Source of the DNA: Salimicrobium flavidum
Lineage (GTDB): Bacteria; Bacillota; Bacilli; Bacillales; Halobacillaceae
NCBI RefSeq assembly: GCF_900156645.1
Contig: NZ_FTOC01000006.1
Span: 105,468-169,467, forward strand
DNA: 64,000 bases
Direction: 5' to 3'
In this document: positions 37,230 through 45,739 of the stretch, one piece after another
How the letters are laid out: each line of letters begins with the position of its first letter
Numbering within the stretch: the stretch's first letter is position 1
Program-made: the position numbers and the translations under genes
Notes under the pieces: model-generated
Database searches by the model: none
Told to the model about the DNA's origin: nothing
Seen by the model: only the letters and a program-made list of their open reading frames with translations

Positions 37230-37281
37230 ATTCATCACTCCTTCTCCATAATTTTTCACCTAATTAACTTTCCTTAAACCA

Positions 37282-37315
37282 AAAAGCCCTACCTTTTCAT
37301 AAAAGGCGGGCTTTT
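37282..37315 (-). terminator. Terminator of the sulP gene
   Basis: Minus strand AAAAGCCC / GGGCTTTT arms with an inner CCTTTT / AAAAGG stem and downstream T-run. Confidence 0.8.
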
Positions 37316-37318
37316 CGG

Positions 37319-38974
37319 TCAATAACTGGCAGCTTCCTGGACGTGTAGATGTTTGATTCGTGTCCCGTACTTCTCTTCCCACCCTGCATTTTTCAGCAGA
37401 TCTCGGACAGGTCCCTTCACTTGTGCCAGATGAATGTATACCCCGGCTTCATCATATTCGTCGATCAGCTTCTCCAGTTCATCCACGGCGACACCGTCCA
37501 TGCGGTTCACCCCGGAGAAATCGAGCACGACTTTCCCCACTTCGGGACGCTCAGCCAGAATATTTCTGATCTTCTCTTCCAAGAAAGCGAAGTTGGCAAA
37601 GTAGAGCGACGCATCCATCCGGAAAATAAGCGTATCCGTATGCTCAAGCGCATCAGGGTACCGCTCGATGTTCCGGTATACCCCCTCTTCCTGCAAGTAG
37701 CCGAGCACCGCTGTATGAGGGTAGGCACTGTTCCAAATGAATAATAGAAGTGCCGCTCCCGCACCGATAAGAATCCCTGATTCAATGCCTGTGACAAGCG
37801 TTGCTGCAAAGGTGAGCACGAGGATCCATCCATCCGCTTTTTTGATGCGGAACAGGTGCTTCGCTTCCTTCACATCAATAAGCCCGAAGACCGCTACCAT
37901 GATAATCGCTGCAAGCACAGCATTCGGTAAGTAGTAGAACCAGTCTGTGAAAAATAGAAGAGTAATCATGATGAGCAAAGCCGTGATTATAGACGCAAGT
38001 CCGGACTTCGCCCCTGCCTGATAGTTCACAGCTGTACGCGAGAATCCTCCGGTCACCGGCGAAGCGGAAAAGAATGAACCGACGATATTAGCCGCCCCGA
38101 GTCCGGTAAGTTCCCTGTTCGACTCCACTTTGTATTTTTCTTTCGAAGCGATCGCTTTTGCGACTGCGATGGATTCCATAAAACCTACAAATGAGATAGT
38201 CAGAGCGATAGGCAACAGAGCCATAAAAGAATCCACATTGAACGCAGGGATGCTCAGGGCCGGCAAACCGTCCGGTACTTCCTTTATAATGCTTACTCCC
38301 CGCTCCTCCAGATTGAAGAAATAGACGAGAAGCGTACTGGCAACCACGACGACAAGTGGAGCCGGAAAACGGGGAGCTTTCCTTTTGAAAAAGACGAGCA
38401 GCAGAATACTGCCTATCCCTATCAGAAAAGTTGTCCAGTTGATCTCTGATATTCTCGTAACGGCATCCGTAATGATGATGAATATGTTCTTTTGACCGGC
38501 GAGGTCGACGCCGATAAGATTCTTCAGCTGACTCAAGCCGATAATCAGAGCGGCCGCCGACGTGAAACCGCTGATGACCGCATGGGAAAGAAAGTTCACG
38601 ACGAACCCTAATCGGAGAAGTCCCATCGAGAGCTGGATCACACCCACCATCAGCGAAAGCAACAGGACGAGAGAAACGTATTCCCCGGATCCCGGCTCCG
38701 CAAGTGTGGATACCCCGGATAGTACAAGAAGGGACACCATAGCTACAGGCCCTACAGCCAACTGTCTGGAAGAACCGAGCAATGCGTAAACGATGAGGGG
38801 AAGCGTGGAAGCATAGAGACCGATGACAGGAGGCAGGCCGGCGAGCATCGAATAAGCCATACCCTGCGGGATAAGCATGATCGCTACAATGAGTCCCGCT
38901 GAAAAATCGTTCTTTAAATCTCCTTTCTGATAATTCATAAGCCAATGATTTTGGAACATGTTTTTGTTGAACAT
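37319..38974 (-). CDS. SulP-family anion permease with STAS domain
   Basis: Sulfate, bicarbonate or dicarboxylate carrier of the SLC26/SulP family. 551 residues: FSAGLIVAIMLIPQGMAYSMLAG near residue 30 is the SulP signature, 10-14 hydrophobic segments continue to about 405, NREL-TGLGAANIVGSFF and GFSRTAVNYQAG fall in the core, and a cytosolic STAS domain occupies about 430-545 (VVLDFSGVNRMDGVAVDEL). ATG at 38974 is eight bases from AGGAAGG; an in-frame GTG at 38983 lies inside that site. Upstream, a TTGACT-16-TATAAT promoter is followed at once by the dyad ATACCC-N4-GGGTAT, the type of operator used by CsoR/CstR sulfur sensors, so sulfur-related regulation is likely. Confidence 0.9.
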   Translation of the reverse strand: MFNKNMFQNHWLMNYQKGDLKNDFSAGLIVAIMLIPQGMAYSMLAGLPPVIGLYASTLPLIVYALLGSSRQLAVGPVAMVSLLVLSGVSTLAEPGSGEYVSLVLLLSLMVGVIQLSMGLLRLGFVVNFLSHAVISGFTSAAALIIGLSQLKNLIGVDLAGQKNIFIIITDAVTRISEINWTTFLIGIGSILLLVFFKRKAPRFPAPLVVVVASTLLVYFFNLEERGVSIIKEVPDGLPALSIPAFNVDSFMALLPIALTISFVGFMESIAVAKAIASKEKYKVESNRELTGLGAANIVGSFFSASPVTGGFSRTAVNYQAGAKSGLASIITALLIMITLLFFTDWFYYLPNAVLAAIIMVAVFGLIDVKEAKHLFRIKKADGWILVLTFAATLVTGIESGILIGAGAALLLFIWNSAYPHTAVLGYLQEEGVYRNIERYPDALEHTDTLIFRMDASLYFANFAFLEEKIRNILAERPEVGKVVLDFSGVNRMDGVAVDELEKLIDEYDEAGVYIHLAQVKGPVRDLLKNAGWEEKYGTRIKHLHVQEAASY

Positions 38975-39111
38975 TATCTTCACCTTCCTCTGTGCTTAGT
39001 TAAGAATGCCAGTGATTCCTACGCCAGTAATACTATTGCTTTTCTAAATCTTTCTCCCTTGAATAAAGTTGCCGCTTTCTCCTTTCGTCTCCCGGTAAAA
39101 ACGTGAACAAA

Positions 39112-39127
39112 ATACCCTCATGGGTAT
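39112..39127 (-). promoter_or_regulatory. CstR/CsoR-like operator before sulP
   Basis: ATACCC TCAT GGGTAT, perfect 6-4-6 dyad directly after the -10 box, over the expected transcription start. Confidence 0.6.
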
Positions 39128-39155
39128 ATTATAAACGGTAGTATCCAAAAGTCAA
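39128..39155 (-). promoter_or_regulatory. Promoter of the sulP gene
   Basis: Minus strand TTGACT (39150-39155), 16-bp spacer, TATAAT (39128-39133). Confidence 0.72.
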
Positions 39156-39262
39156 TTGTATGCATCTGCCGGCACACCCTTGATATGAAAAATTGAATCC
39201 GTGAAAAAGTATGGTTTGCTAATCGCCTAAAAAGGTATAAGATTTCAGAAGAGGTGAAAAAC

Positions 39263-40063
39263 ATGCAAAGAATCTATTACGGAAAAAACGAAAATCAATT
39301 CGGCGAACTGTTACTACCTGAAACGAAAGGTCCTCACCCGGTCGCTGTCGTTATTCATGGCGGCTTCTGGAAATCTGAGTTCGATCTCGACCTTACCAGA
39401 GAAATAGCTATGGATCTGACCGCCGACGGATGGGCTACGTGGAACATCGAGTACAGACGCCTCGGCGAGGACAACGGGGGCTGGTCAGGTACATTTTACG
39501 ACGCAGCTGCTGCCATGGACCACCTGTTAAAGATAGAAGAAGAATTCGACCTGGATATCGCCCGCGTCGTTCCCATCGGGCATTCAGCAGGAGGCCATTT
39601 CGCTTTATGGCTGGCAGGAAGGAAAAACCTCCCTTCGACGAGCGAGCTCTATAAAAAGAACCCCCTTCTACCCGCAGCAGTAGTGAGTCTTGCAGGCATC
39701 AGCGATCTTGCCACGATGCATGACATCCATGCCTTCAGAGATCAGGAACTGGCTAAACCGGCGGACAACCCGACCGCTGAACTGATGGGAGGGTCACCGA
39801 TCGAGAAGCCGCAACGCTACCGTGAAGGATCTCCGAAAGAAATGCTCCCTCTCTCCACTTCCCAGGTCCTATTCCACGGTTCTCTTGATGTGAACGTTCC
39901 TGTAGGAATGAGCGACGACTATCATGATTGGGCAGAAAACATGGGGGACCCTGTGAAGTATGTGAGACTTACGGATGTGGAGCATTTCATGTTCACGGAC
40001 CCGTCGACAAGAGCCTGGTCCAAAGTGAAAGAAGAAATGGAGCTTCTGCGGAAGTATTTGTGA
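39263..40063 (+). CDS. Alpha/beta hydrolase (carboxylesterase/arylformamidase-like)
   Basis: Soluble serine hydrolase of 266 residues. The oxyanion-hole motif is VIHGGFW, the nucleophile elbow GHSAGGH near residue 115, the acid probably Asp in HGSLDVNVPVG, and the His in DVEHFMF near 250. This HGG-x-W plus GHSAGGHLA-like combination matches the kynurenine formamidase/BD-FAE-type hydrolases. ATG at 39263 is used, with AGAGGTG eight bases before it. The AEC carrier gene begins 13 bp later, so the hydrolase and exporter probably act on related compounds (inference). Confidence 0.85.
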   Translation: MQRIYYGKNENQFGELLLPETKGPHPVAVVIHGGFWKSEFDLDLTREIAMDLTADGWATWNIEYRRLGEDNGGWSGTFYDAAAAMDHLLKIEEEFDLDIARVVPIGHSAGGHFALWLAGRKNLPSTSELYKKNPLLPAAVVSLAGISDLATMHDIHAFRDQELAKPADNPTAELMGGSPIEKPQRYREGSPKEMLPLSTSQVLFHGSLDVNVPVGMSDDYHDWAENMGDPVKYVRLTDVEHFMFTDPSTRAWSKVKEEMELLRKYL

Positions 40064-40075
40064 GGAGGATAGCTT

Positions 40076-41002
40076 ATGGCCGAACTGTTAACGATACTCA
40101 TAGATATTCTAGTCCCTGTCTTCATTATCCTCGGTATCGGGTTTACACTAGAGAAGAAATTCGAGCTCGACCTGAATACTTTGGCCAAGCTGAACATCTA
40201 CTTCCTGGTGCCGGGTTTCATATTCGTGAAACTGTACGAAACGGAGTTTTCCCCAGGGAAGTTTCTTACAGTCATCGGATTCATAGGCCTTTACGTCCTC
40301 GTACTGTTCACGATAACGAAAGTATTCACCAGCCTGCAGGGAATGGACGGGGCCAAAGGGACGACCGTGTCCAACAGTGTCATCTTCTTCAACTCCGGAA
40401 ATTATGGTGTCCCGGTGAATGACCTTGTTTTCAAAGGGGACCCTTTTGCCATGTCGATTCAGGTGGTCGTTCTGACGATGCAGAACATCCTGACTTTTTC
40501 CTACGGCATCTTCGCTCTGCAGTCGATACATATAGGAAAATGGCGAGCGATGGCCGGCTATTTTAAAATGCCTGTCCTCTACGCTCTTCTTACAGGCATA
40601 CTGTTGAACATAGGTAATATATCGGTCCCGACCTTTCTTTGGGTCCCCTCCACTTACATAGCTGATGCAATGATTGCAATCGCCTTAGTCATGCTCGGGG
40701 CTCAGGTCGCGAAAATTAAATGGTCCGTCAATTTCTCCTCTGTCTACATAAGTTTGTTCCTTCGCCTGATCCTCGGTCCGGCCATCGCCCTTGGAATGAT
40801 CTTCCTTTTCGGACTCGAAGGAGTGATAGCCCAGGCCCTATTCATCGCATCTGCCATGCCGACAGCTGTAAATAGTGCGGTGATTGCTCAGGAATACGAC
40901 AATTATCCTGAGTTCGCGGCTCAGATCGTACTTTTATCCACTATATTTTCAGCGGTCACGGTCACACTCGTCATCTACCTGTCACGGATGATCTGGGGAT
41001 GA
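40076..41002 (+). CDS. AEC-family transporter
   Basis: Carrier of the auxin efflux family (organic anion or malate exporters in bacteria). 308 residues, ten predicted helices in two halves: ILVPVFIILGIGFTLEKKF at the N-terminus, NSVIFFNSGNYGVPV, the conserved P in GILLNIGNISVP, MLGAQVAKIKW, and ASAMPTAVNSAVIAQEYD near the end, all AEC landmarks. Start ATG has GAGGAGGA upstream; it is translationally close to the hydrolase gene. Shares a bidirectional terminator with yuiD. Confidence 0.88.
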   Translation: MAELLTILIDILVPVFIILGIGFTLEKKFELDLNTLAKLNIYFLVPGFIFVKLYETEFSPGKFLTVIGFIGLYVLVLFTITKVFTSLQGMDGAKGTTVSNSVIFFNSGNYGVPVNDLVFKGDPFAMSIQVVVLTMQNILTFSYGIFALQSIHIGKWRAMAGYFKMPVLYALLTGILLNIGNISVPTFLWVPSTYIADAMIAIALVMLGAQVAKIKWSVNFSSVYISLFLRLILGPAIALGMIFLFGLEGVIAQALFIASAMPTAVNSAVIAQEYDNYPEFAAQIVLLSTIFSAVTVTLVIYLSRMIWG

Positions 41003-41015
41003 AATTACAAAAAGA

Positions 41016-41046
41016 AACCCGGCCATGTCACTCACATAGCCGGGTT
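41016..41046. terminator. Bidirectional terminator
   Basis: 8-bp stem AACCCGGC / GCCGGGTT (41016-41023 with 41039-41046) between convergent genes; the flanking A/T runs are short. Confidence 0.75.
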
Positions 41047-41050
41047 CGCT

Positions 41051-41515
41051 TCATTGTTCTATTTTTGTGGAACACACACCGAGAATTCCTCCCAGTATCG
41101 CGCCTCCGAGTACTTCGAGAGGCTGATGGCCGAGAAGTTCCTTCAGCTCTTTTTCTCTTTCTACAAACTCAAGACTCGGAAAATCCGCGGAGATTTTGGA
41201 GAAACTATCTTCGAGCTCGTTCACAAGCTTCGCAATTTCGCCGGTATGTCGACGGATTCCTTGAGCATCATACATGACGATGACTCCGAAAACTACCGCC
41301 AGAGCCGTTTCTGTATGACGGGACCCTTTGTTTGCCGCTATGTAAGAAGCAAGAGAAGCTACTCCTGCCGAATGGGAACTCGGCATTCCTCCCGTCGTGG
41401 CGATTTGTTTGATATCCCACTCTCCGGTCTGTCTATAATACGTCCATATTTTCGCAGCCTGTGCGAGCCCTATGGAACTGAGAGCTGTAATGATCCCTCT
41501 ATTCATTGGTTGCAT
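41051..41515 (-). CDS. yuiD: Divergent PAP2-family membrane protein (YuiD)
   Basis: Small membrane protein of 154 residues of the DUF212/divergent PAP2 family. GGMPSSHSAG at about residues 42-51 corresponds to the phosphatase motif PSGH-like region, YDAQGIRRHTGE and LGHQPLEVLGGAILG are the other conserved blocks. Lipid-phosphate phosphatase activity is suggested by the family but not proven for YuiD. ATG at 41515 has GAAGGAG upstream. Single gene. Confidence 0.9.
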   Translation of the reverse strand: MQPMNRGIITALSSIGLAQAAKIWTYYRQTGEWDIKQIATTGGMPSSHSAGVASLASYIAANKGSRHTETALAVVFGVIVMYDAQGIRRHTGEIAKLVNELEDSFSKISADFPSLEFVEREKELKELLGHQPLEVLGGAILGGILGVCSTKIEQ

Positions 41516-41658
41516 CGTCCTTCACTCCTTCCTTCCTCATAGTTACCCGTAAGTTTCCCCCATTATGCTTTGAATCGATTTTTTTCATAAAATGAAACCA
41601 ATACACCGGTAATTGCGTACCTATGAAGATACGATCAATTCTAAGGGAGGAAACATTG

Positions 41659-42060
41659 ATGGAACCCATTACGAAAAAACGAACGTATGCTGTGCTTATT
41701 GATATGGCCCTATCCAACCTCGTCGTTGCCGGAGTGGAAGCGGCTATCAGAAAAAAGGTAAAGGTAAAAAACGAAGCTGTGCATAACCTCCTCAATCCTA
41801 CACTGATCACGTGGGGGCTGGAATATGCTCAATTGAAATGCTGTTCTCAAACCGTCGGATACAAACTGATGGGGCTGAAACTAGAAAGTGAAGACGGCTC
41901 TCCCCTCACATCCAGTCAGATCATCCGCCGTATGGCTTACAGGGATTTCGCCAGCTCCATTTCCTATATGAAAGATAAAGAGAACTTTACCCAGGACGAA
42001 GGTAGAAGCCTGCCCCAGGACCGGTTCTCCCATACCATTGTCAAGACGAAAAGCACCTGA
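41659..42060 (+). CDS. RDD-like small membrane protein
   Basis: 133 residues. The beginning KRTYAVLIDMALSNLVVAGVE resembles the first helix of RDD proteins (R...D, as R-x4-I-D), and QTVGYKLMGLKLESEDGSPLTSSQIIRRM matches their TpGK-x-LGLKV--GxxLxxxxxxxR block. The C-terminal helix pair is shortened. ATG at 41659 follows GGGAGG; an upstream in-frame start has no site. Role of RDD proteins is mostly unknown, some are Na+/H+ antiporters. The stop codon lies within the terminator stem. Confidence 0.65.
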   Translation: MEPITKKRTYAVLIDMALSNLVVAGVEAAIRKKVKVKNEAVHNLLNPTLITWGLEYAQLKCCSQTVGYKLMGLKLESEDGSPLTSSQIIRRMAYRDFASSISYMKDKENFTQDEGRSLPQDRFSHTIVKTKST

Positions 42061-42083
42061 GATCCTTCAGGTGCTTTTTCAGT
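42049..42083. terminator. Terminator between RDD-like gene and the next minus-strand gene
   Basis: 12-bp stem AAAAGCACCTGA / TCAGGTGCTTTT, loop of six, T-run. Confidence 0.88.
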
Positions 42084-42669
42084 ATAATTTCCTAACCATA
42101 CCCTCGGCTGTAGGCGGGTCCACTTTATGGTCTTTCCTCCCCCAACGGAAGAAAACGATCACCAGCATGAGACCTCCAAGCACTTGCATTGCTCTCGCAT
42201 ACATCGTTATTTCAGAAGACAACTGATACTCATTCAAAAACATCACATACAGCCCCCAAAGTACCATATGAATGATAAGATAGACAGCGGACTTTGCGAA
42301 AGTAAGCCCGTGAAAACGACGAAACCCTTTTTCAAACAGGACCCGGAACAGACAAACAGCTACACCGAAAAGGACGAACGCAAAAGGAACCAGGACGAAT
42401 ACGGGGGCTCCCCGGATCCACAAAGCATCGAAAAGAACACCAGCTCCGAAAAAGAGAAAAAGAACGACGAAAGCGTAACGATTAAAACGATTCATTTTCC
42501 TGAGCAGGTAATGGAACCAATATTCCCGGCGGTTCACCCACACTACGAACCCGAGCGGCAGAATCACTTGCAGCATGCCTTTACCGATGACTCCGGTATA
42601 AGAATTAAAACAGGTGGCTATGCCTGAGAGAATGATCAGAATCAACAGTATTCTTACCGCCTTTTTCAT
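42079..42669 (-). CDS. Integral membrane protein of unknown function
   Basis: 196 residues with five or six hydrophobic segments: ILLILIILSGIATCF, MLQVILPLGFVVWV, YAFVVLFLFFGAGVLF, VFVLVPFAFVLFGVAVCLF, AVYLIIHMVLWGLYVMF and QVLGGLMLVIVFF. The C-terminus is soluble (GRKDHKVDPPTAEG). No family recognised. Start ATG at 42669 with GGAGG seven bases upstream; a GTG two codons earlier is too close to it. Convergent with the RDD-like gene. Confidence 0.7.
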   Translation of the reverse strand: MKKAVRILLILIILSGIATCFNSYTGVIGKGMLQVILPLGFVVWVNRREYWFHYLLRKMNRFNRYAFVVLFLFFGAGVLFDALWIRGAPVFVLVPFAFVLFGVAVCLFRVLFEKGFRRFHGLTFAKSAVYLIIHMVLWGLYVMFLNEYQLSSEITMYARAMQVLGGLMLVIVFFRWGRKDHKVDPPTAEGMVRKLY

Positions 42670-42857
42670 TCCCACCCCTCCACGTTCATGGAATCCACAA
42701 CGACCGTCTCCAATATAAGATGACTATTTCAAATATATTCCTCTTTTCCCCTCCCACCAAACCTTGATACCTGCTTATATTCTTCTTCTCAAGGAACTAC
42801 TCGGTTTTCTTCAGCTCCTTGTTAGATTTGTGATTCGATATATTCTTCAACAGTTAC

Positions 42858-42889
42858 AAAAAAACCTTCCCTTGTATCAAAGGAAGGTT
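42858..42889 (-). terminator. Minus-strand terminator downstream of the YeeE/YedE gene
   Basis: AACCTTCC / GGAAGGTT stem with a T-run of seven on the minus strand, about 100 bp beyond the gene's stop. The rest of the 42670-42987 gap shows no gene I can support. Confidence 0.75.
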
Positions 42890-42987
42890 CAGGTAGTTAA
42901 ACACTGTCATGCCAAGGTTTTTCACTTATCTCATTTACGTTTATTGCCTACGGGATGGAGATCAGTTCCTTATGAAACAGCCCCTTT

Positions 42988-44220
42988 TTATTCCTCAATG
43001 CGTTTACCTTCCTCGTAATGATACAGCGGCAGTCGGTGGCTGATATAGTAGGCTGTGTACACTCCAAGAATAGCCATGACTAGCCATATCCACGCATGCA
43101 GACTGAACGAGGCGATACCGCTGAAATATGCCCCGATGTTGGCACCGAAGGAAATACTCGCTCCGTATCCCATCAGGCCACCACCCACCAGAGCGATTAA
43201 AGCGACCCGCAAAGGAATCCTCGAAAAGCGGATTTGGCGGTTCATCGCCAAGGTTACCACAGTCCCAAGAATTACACCGAAATTGATGATGCTCATGGAG
43301 TCCATCATGACGGGGTCACGTAGAGCCGAAAGTTGACCCTGTTCAACCCAGTATGTCCAGTCGCTCACATCCATTCCAAGATTCATGGCTATCTTCGACC
43401 CCCATAAAGCAAAAGCGGCTGTCAGCTTCCAGGGCTCTCCCTGCACGAGAAAGATGAGTGCGTTTAATACGGCCAGAATAACAGCACCTACCCACAGGGG
43501 CCAGGAGCCGAAAATGATCCGGCCCCAGCTTGCAGCTGAAGGCAGCGGCGGGAGCGCTGGAGGTCGCGTTCGCTTTTTATGCACATACGAGCCGAAAGCA
43601 ATTAATGCGAGAAAAAAAATCTGCATCACCCACGCCCGTGTATAACCGATTCCCGTATCCACGGCCAGCGATACCGGCCCGAATGAAGGGAGGAACGTGT
43701 TCCAAAAGCCAAAATGGGCGGCTCCTGCCACTGCCCCCGTCAAAAAGCCGGTCACCGTACAGACCAAAGCGGTCCTCCCCCCTTCTGCTTCGTAAAAGGA
43801 AGAAGGAGCAAGGCCGCTGCCTATTTCCATGCCAAAGCCGAAAATGAACGCTCCTGCTATCAACCCTACGCTCACAGCGGAAAGCGCCGGTATCGGACCT
43901 GTTCCAAACAAAGCCGGGCTGATAATAAAAATAGCAGATGAAAAGGTCGATACGAGAATAAGCATCAACATGTGAGCCCGTAGCATTTCTGTGTTGCCTT
44001 TTTCAATAATCTGCCGATAGACGGCCGAGAAGCCGAAGCGGGCGTGGAAAAGGGAAAACCCTAGAAAAAAACCGATCCAGAGCAGAATGACATACTGCCA
44101 ACCTGATACCTGATAAGAAATGAAGGAAAGCGTCACAGTGGCCAGCACACATAACATTGAAATAATGTTTTGTGGATTGCCCAAAATTGAACTTGCCTCT
44201 ATTGTGCTTTTTTTATTCAT
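42988..44220 (-). CDS. YeeE/YedE (TsuA-like) sulfur transporter family, cysteine-poor variant
   Basis: Polytopic protein of 410 residues of the YeeE/YedE family, whose TsuA members import thiosulfate through conserved cysteines. The family frame is clear: FLGFSLFHARFGFSAVYR near residue 55, FGFGMEIGSGLAPSSFY near 128-143, and MGYGASISFGANIGAYFSGI near 352-370. In relatives I know, the second block reads GGGCASGT and the third FGCNIGA; here these cysteines are replaced by Leu (about 137) and Ala (about 361). ATG start with AGGGG seven bases before. The substitution suggests a different substrate or loss of thiosulfate chemistry. Confidence 0.82.
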   Translation of the reverse strand: MNKKSTIEASSILGNPQNIISMLCVLATVTLSFISYQVSGWQYVILLWIGFFLGFSLFHARFGFSAVYRQIIEKGNTEMLRAHMLMLILVSTFSSAIFIISPALFGTGPIPALSAVSVGLIAGAFIFGFGMEIGSGLAPSSFYEAEGGRTALVCTVTGFLTGAVAGAAHFGFWNTFLPSFGPVSLAVDTGIGYTRAWVMQIFFLALIAFGSYVHKKRTRPPALPPLPSAASWGRIIFGSWPLWVGAVILAVLNALIFLVQGEPWKLTAAFALWGSKIAMNLGMDVSDWTYWVEQGQLSALRDPVMMDSMSIINFGVILGTVVTLAMNRQIRFSRIPLRVALIALVGGGLMGYGASISFGANIGAYFSGIASFSLHAWIWLVMAILGVYTAYYISHRLPLYHYEEGKRIEE

Positions 44221-44492
44221 TACCTGTCCCCTAACTGATATATACTAAGACCTTTCCGCTTTTCCCTTCTTCAGATACTTGCACACACTTATTGTGAAAA
44301 AACTGTTGAAGAAATGAAATCCGTGTAGGCGACAGGAGCAAGAATCCTATAATTCTCAGGAAAAGAAAGGCTGTCCACTTACTGCAGGAAATAATCATCA
44401 CGACGATCATGACAATCACCACTGTGAACTCTCAAATGGTTGGCGCTTCAACGACCTTCGCCATCCGGGGCTTGAACCACAGATTCCCTTCC

Positions 44493-44524
44493 CATGCCGG
44501 GCTCGAACCGGCGACCTCATGGCT
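44493..44524. repeat. tRNA-Ala 3'-part copy (relic att site)
   Basis: 32 bp identical to bases 45745-45776 inside the tRNA-Ala gene, in the same orientation. It starts at the acceptor stem and runs through the T arm and variable loop into the anticodon stem. It therefore forms a direct repeat flanking a 1.2-kb segment with an integrase relic: the footprint of tRNA-targeted integration. Confidence 0.8.
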
Positions 44525-44702
44525 TCCACACACGAGACCCACTTAGAAACGCGTCGGATTAAATTAGATAAATGCTGATATGACAAGTTTTTTTGCATGC
44601 CTCTTTTGGTGGAGTCGGTTTGAATATTATGGTTGTTATCCAAGTCTGCCAACAATTCGCCAACAAGTTGTGAACAAAAAAAGAGCAATTACAGTAATTG
44701 CT

Positions 44703-44930
44703 CTACCTGCTTTGCTTATTTGCTTTTCTATCCTTGCACGGATAAGCCGCCAGGATATTATCACGTTTAAACAATCTTACTTGTTTTCTCCAGTAACAAT
44801 ATGCCAGGAGGGTTTCTTCTTGAACTGAGACTACCCTTAAAGTCCTTTGCGTCATTCCCCCTCCACTATCCATGTATACCATTTCGACCTTCTGTTTGCC
44901 TGTGAGTGCGCGCTCCAAGACTCCATTCAT
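44703..44930 (-). CDS. Small WYL-like domain protein
   Basis: 75 residues. VEMVYMDSGGGMTQRTLRVVSV followed by LLAYCYWRKQVRLFKRDNILAA has the pattern of the short beta-barrel WYL domain (x-E-M-x-Y, then AYC-xx-R-x-x-RxFxxxxI). Such stand-alone small proteins occur in Bacillus. Good site GGGAGGG before ATG at 44930. A perfect LexA-type box lies 28 bp upstream, over a TATATATA -10 region, so the gene is probably induced by DNA damage. It sits inside the decayed tRNA island. WYL domains often sense nucleic acids or their fragments, which fits SOS control (inference). Confidence 0.6.
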   Translation of the reverse strand: MNGVLERALTGKQKVEMVYMDSGGGMTQRTLRVVSVQEETLLAYCYWRKQVRLFKRDNILAAYPCKDRKANKQSR

Positions 44931-44957
44931 GCTTATCCCTCCCGCTTATATATATAC

Positions 44958-44969
44958 GAACATTTGTTC
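44958..44969 (-). promoter_or_regulatory. LexA (SOS) box
   Basis: GAACATTTGTTC, preceded on the plus strand by C, so CGAAC-N4-GTTC as in Bacillus DinR boxes. It is upstream of the WYL-like gene on the minus strand. The remaining 44970-45318 interval shows no supported gene. Confidence 0.7.
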
Positions 44970-45318
44970 TGGTTATACCATGCCTGGACCAGCATCATCA
45001 AGCAGCTCTCTGTCTCTTAATCTTATTAGTCACCCAGTTATTAATCACGCAACGAATTCTCAATCTGCTTTTTGTTCATAACAGCCACTCCTCTTATATA
45101 TATTCCACCTCTGACGTCTCTTCTTATGAATGTAATGTTGTTACATTGAGACTCTTGAATCTTTTGTAGTTGTGCACACTTTCTTTATATATACAGCACA
45201 CTCACGATGACTGTGATTTAATTTCAGCAATAAGAAATAAACAAAGAACACAAACTACAGTTGCATGTTCACAACTAATAGTCAGTGCTCTCAGTTATTC
45301 CGATAAGCTTATGTACTT

Positions 45319-45513
45319 TTAGGATTCAATTTTCCGTAGATATCTAAAAGTGTAAATAGAAGTGGCCAAAGATAACCCTACTACAAGTATAATCCAAAAA
45401 ATTTGTGGAAGTAAATTAGAAACTGAAAACAACATGTTAAATAGAGGTTTTACTAAAGCACTAAAAAGAAAAAAGTTAGCGATGAGGTTTACAATAAAAA
45501 GAATATTTACCAT
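45319..45513 (-). CDS. Small two-helix membrane protein
   Basis: About 64 residues with two long hydrophobic segments (ILFIVNLIANFFLFSALV and LPQIFWIILVVGLSLATS) and a basic end TFRYLRKIES. ATG at 45513 lies 12 bases from AAGGAG, slightly far, so a non-ATG start closer to it is possible. Not recognised. It is AT-rich and located between the integrase relic and the WYL-like gene, so probably cargo of the former island. Confidence 0.5.
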   Translation of the reverse strand: MVNILFIVNLIANFFLFSALVKPLFNMLFSVSNLLPQIFWIILVVGLSLATSIYTFRYLRKIES

Positions 45514-45543
45514 ATAATATTTACACTCCTTCCAACTATCCAA

Positions 45544-45700
45544 CTAAGAGCAAGACATTCGAGCACGAGAATCACTTCTGATATCTATGGTCATATATCA
45601 AAAAAACGAGAGAAACAAACAGCAGAGCAGTTCGACAAATTTAACCCGGCGAAAAAATTCGCCAACAACTCACTGATTTTCTCTCGTCACATTAAGTCTA
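45544..45700 (+). pseudogene. Tyrosine recombinase (integrase), C-terminal relic
   Basis: In one plus-strand frame: RHSSTRITSDIYGHISKKR, then EKQTAEQFDKFNPAKKFANN. This is the end of the catalytic domain of phage-type integrases: the HSS...T...IYGH block contains the nucleophilic Tyr (DIYGH). The remaining 250 or more residues with the other catalytic residues are missing upstream, and there is no start. It points toward the 3' end of tRNA-Ala 40 bp away, the usual position of an integrase beside its att site. Confidence 0.75.
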
Positions 45701-45706
45701 CACATA

Positions 45707-45733
45707 ACAAAACCCCTTGCGGCGCAAGGGGTT
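45707..45733 (-). terminator. Terminator of tRNA-Ala
   Basis: 10-bp stem AACCCCTTGC / GCAAGGGGTT around GGC, followed on the minus strand by a TTTT run. Confidence 0.85.
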
Positions 45734-45739
45734 TACGAG

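Noticed and set aside
42764..43018. 84-codon plus-strand frame
   Set aside because: Runs through the minus-strand terminator into the end of the YeeE/YedE gene and has no convincing start.
44231..44422. 63-codon minus-strand frame beside the tRNA island
   Set aside because: Hydrophobic but without a ribosome site; composition fits chance.
45002..45085. 12-codon minus-strand frame MNKKQIENSLRD after GAGGAG
   Set aside because: Good ribosome site but too short and not known; could be a leader peptide, evidence insufficient.
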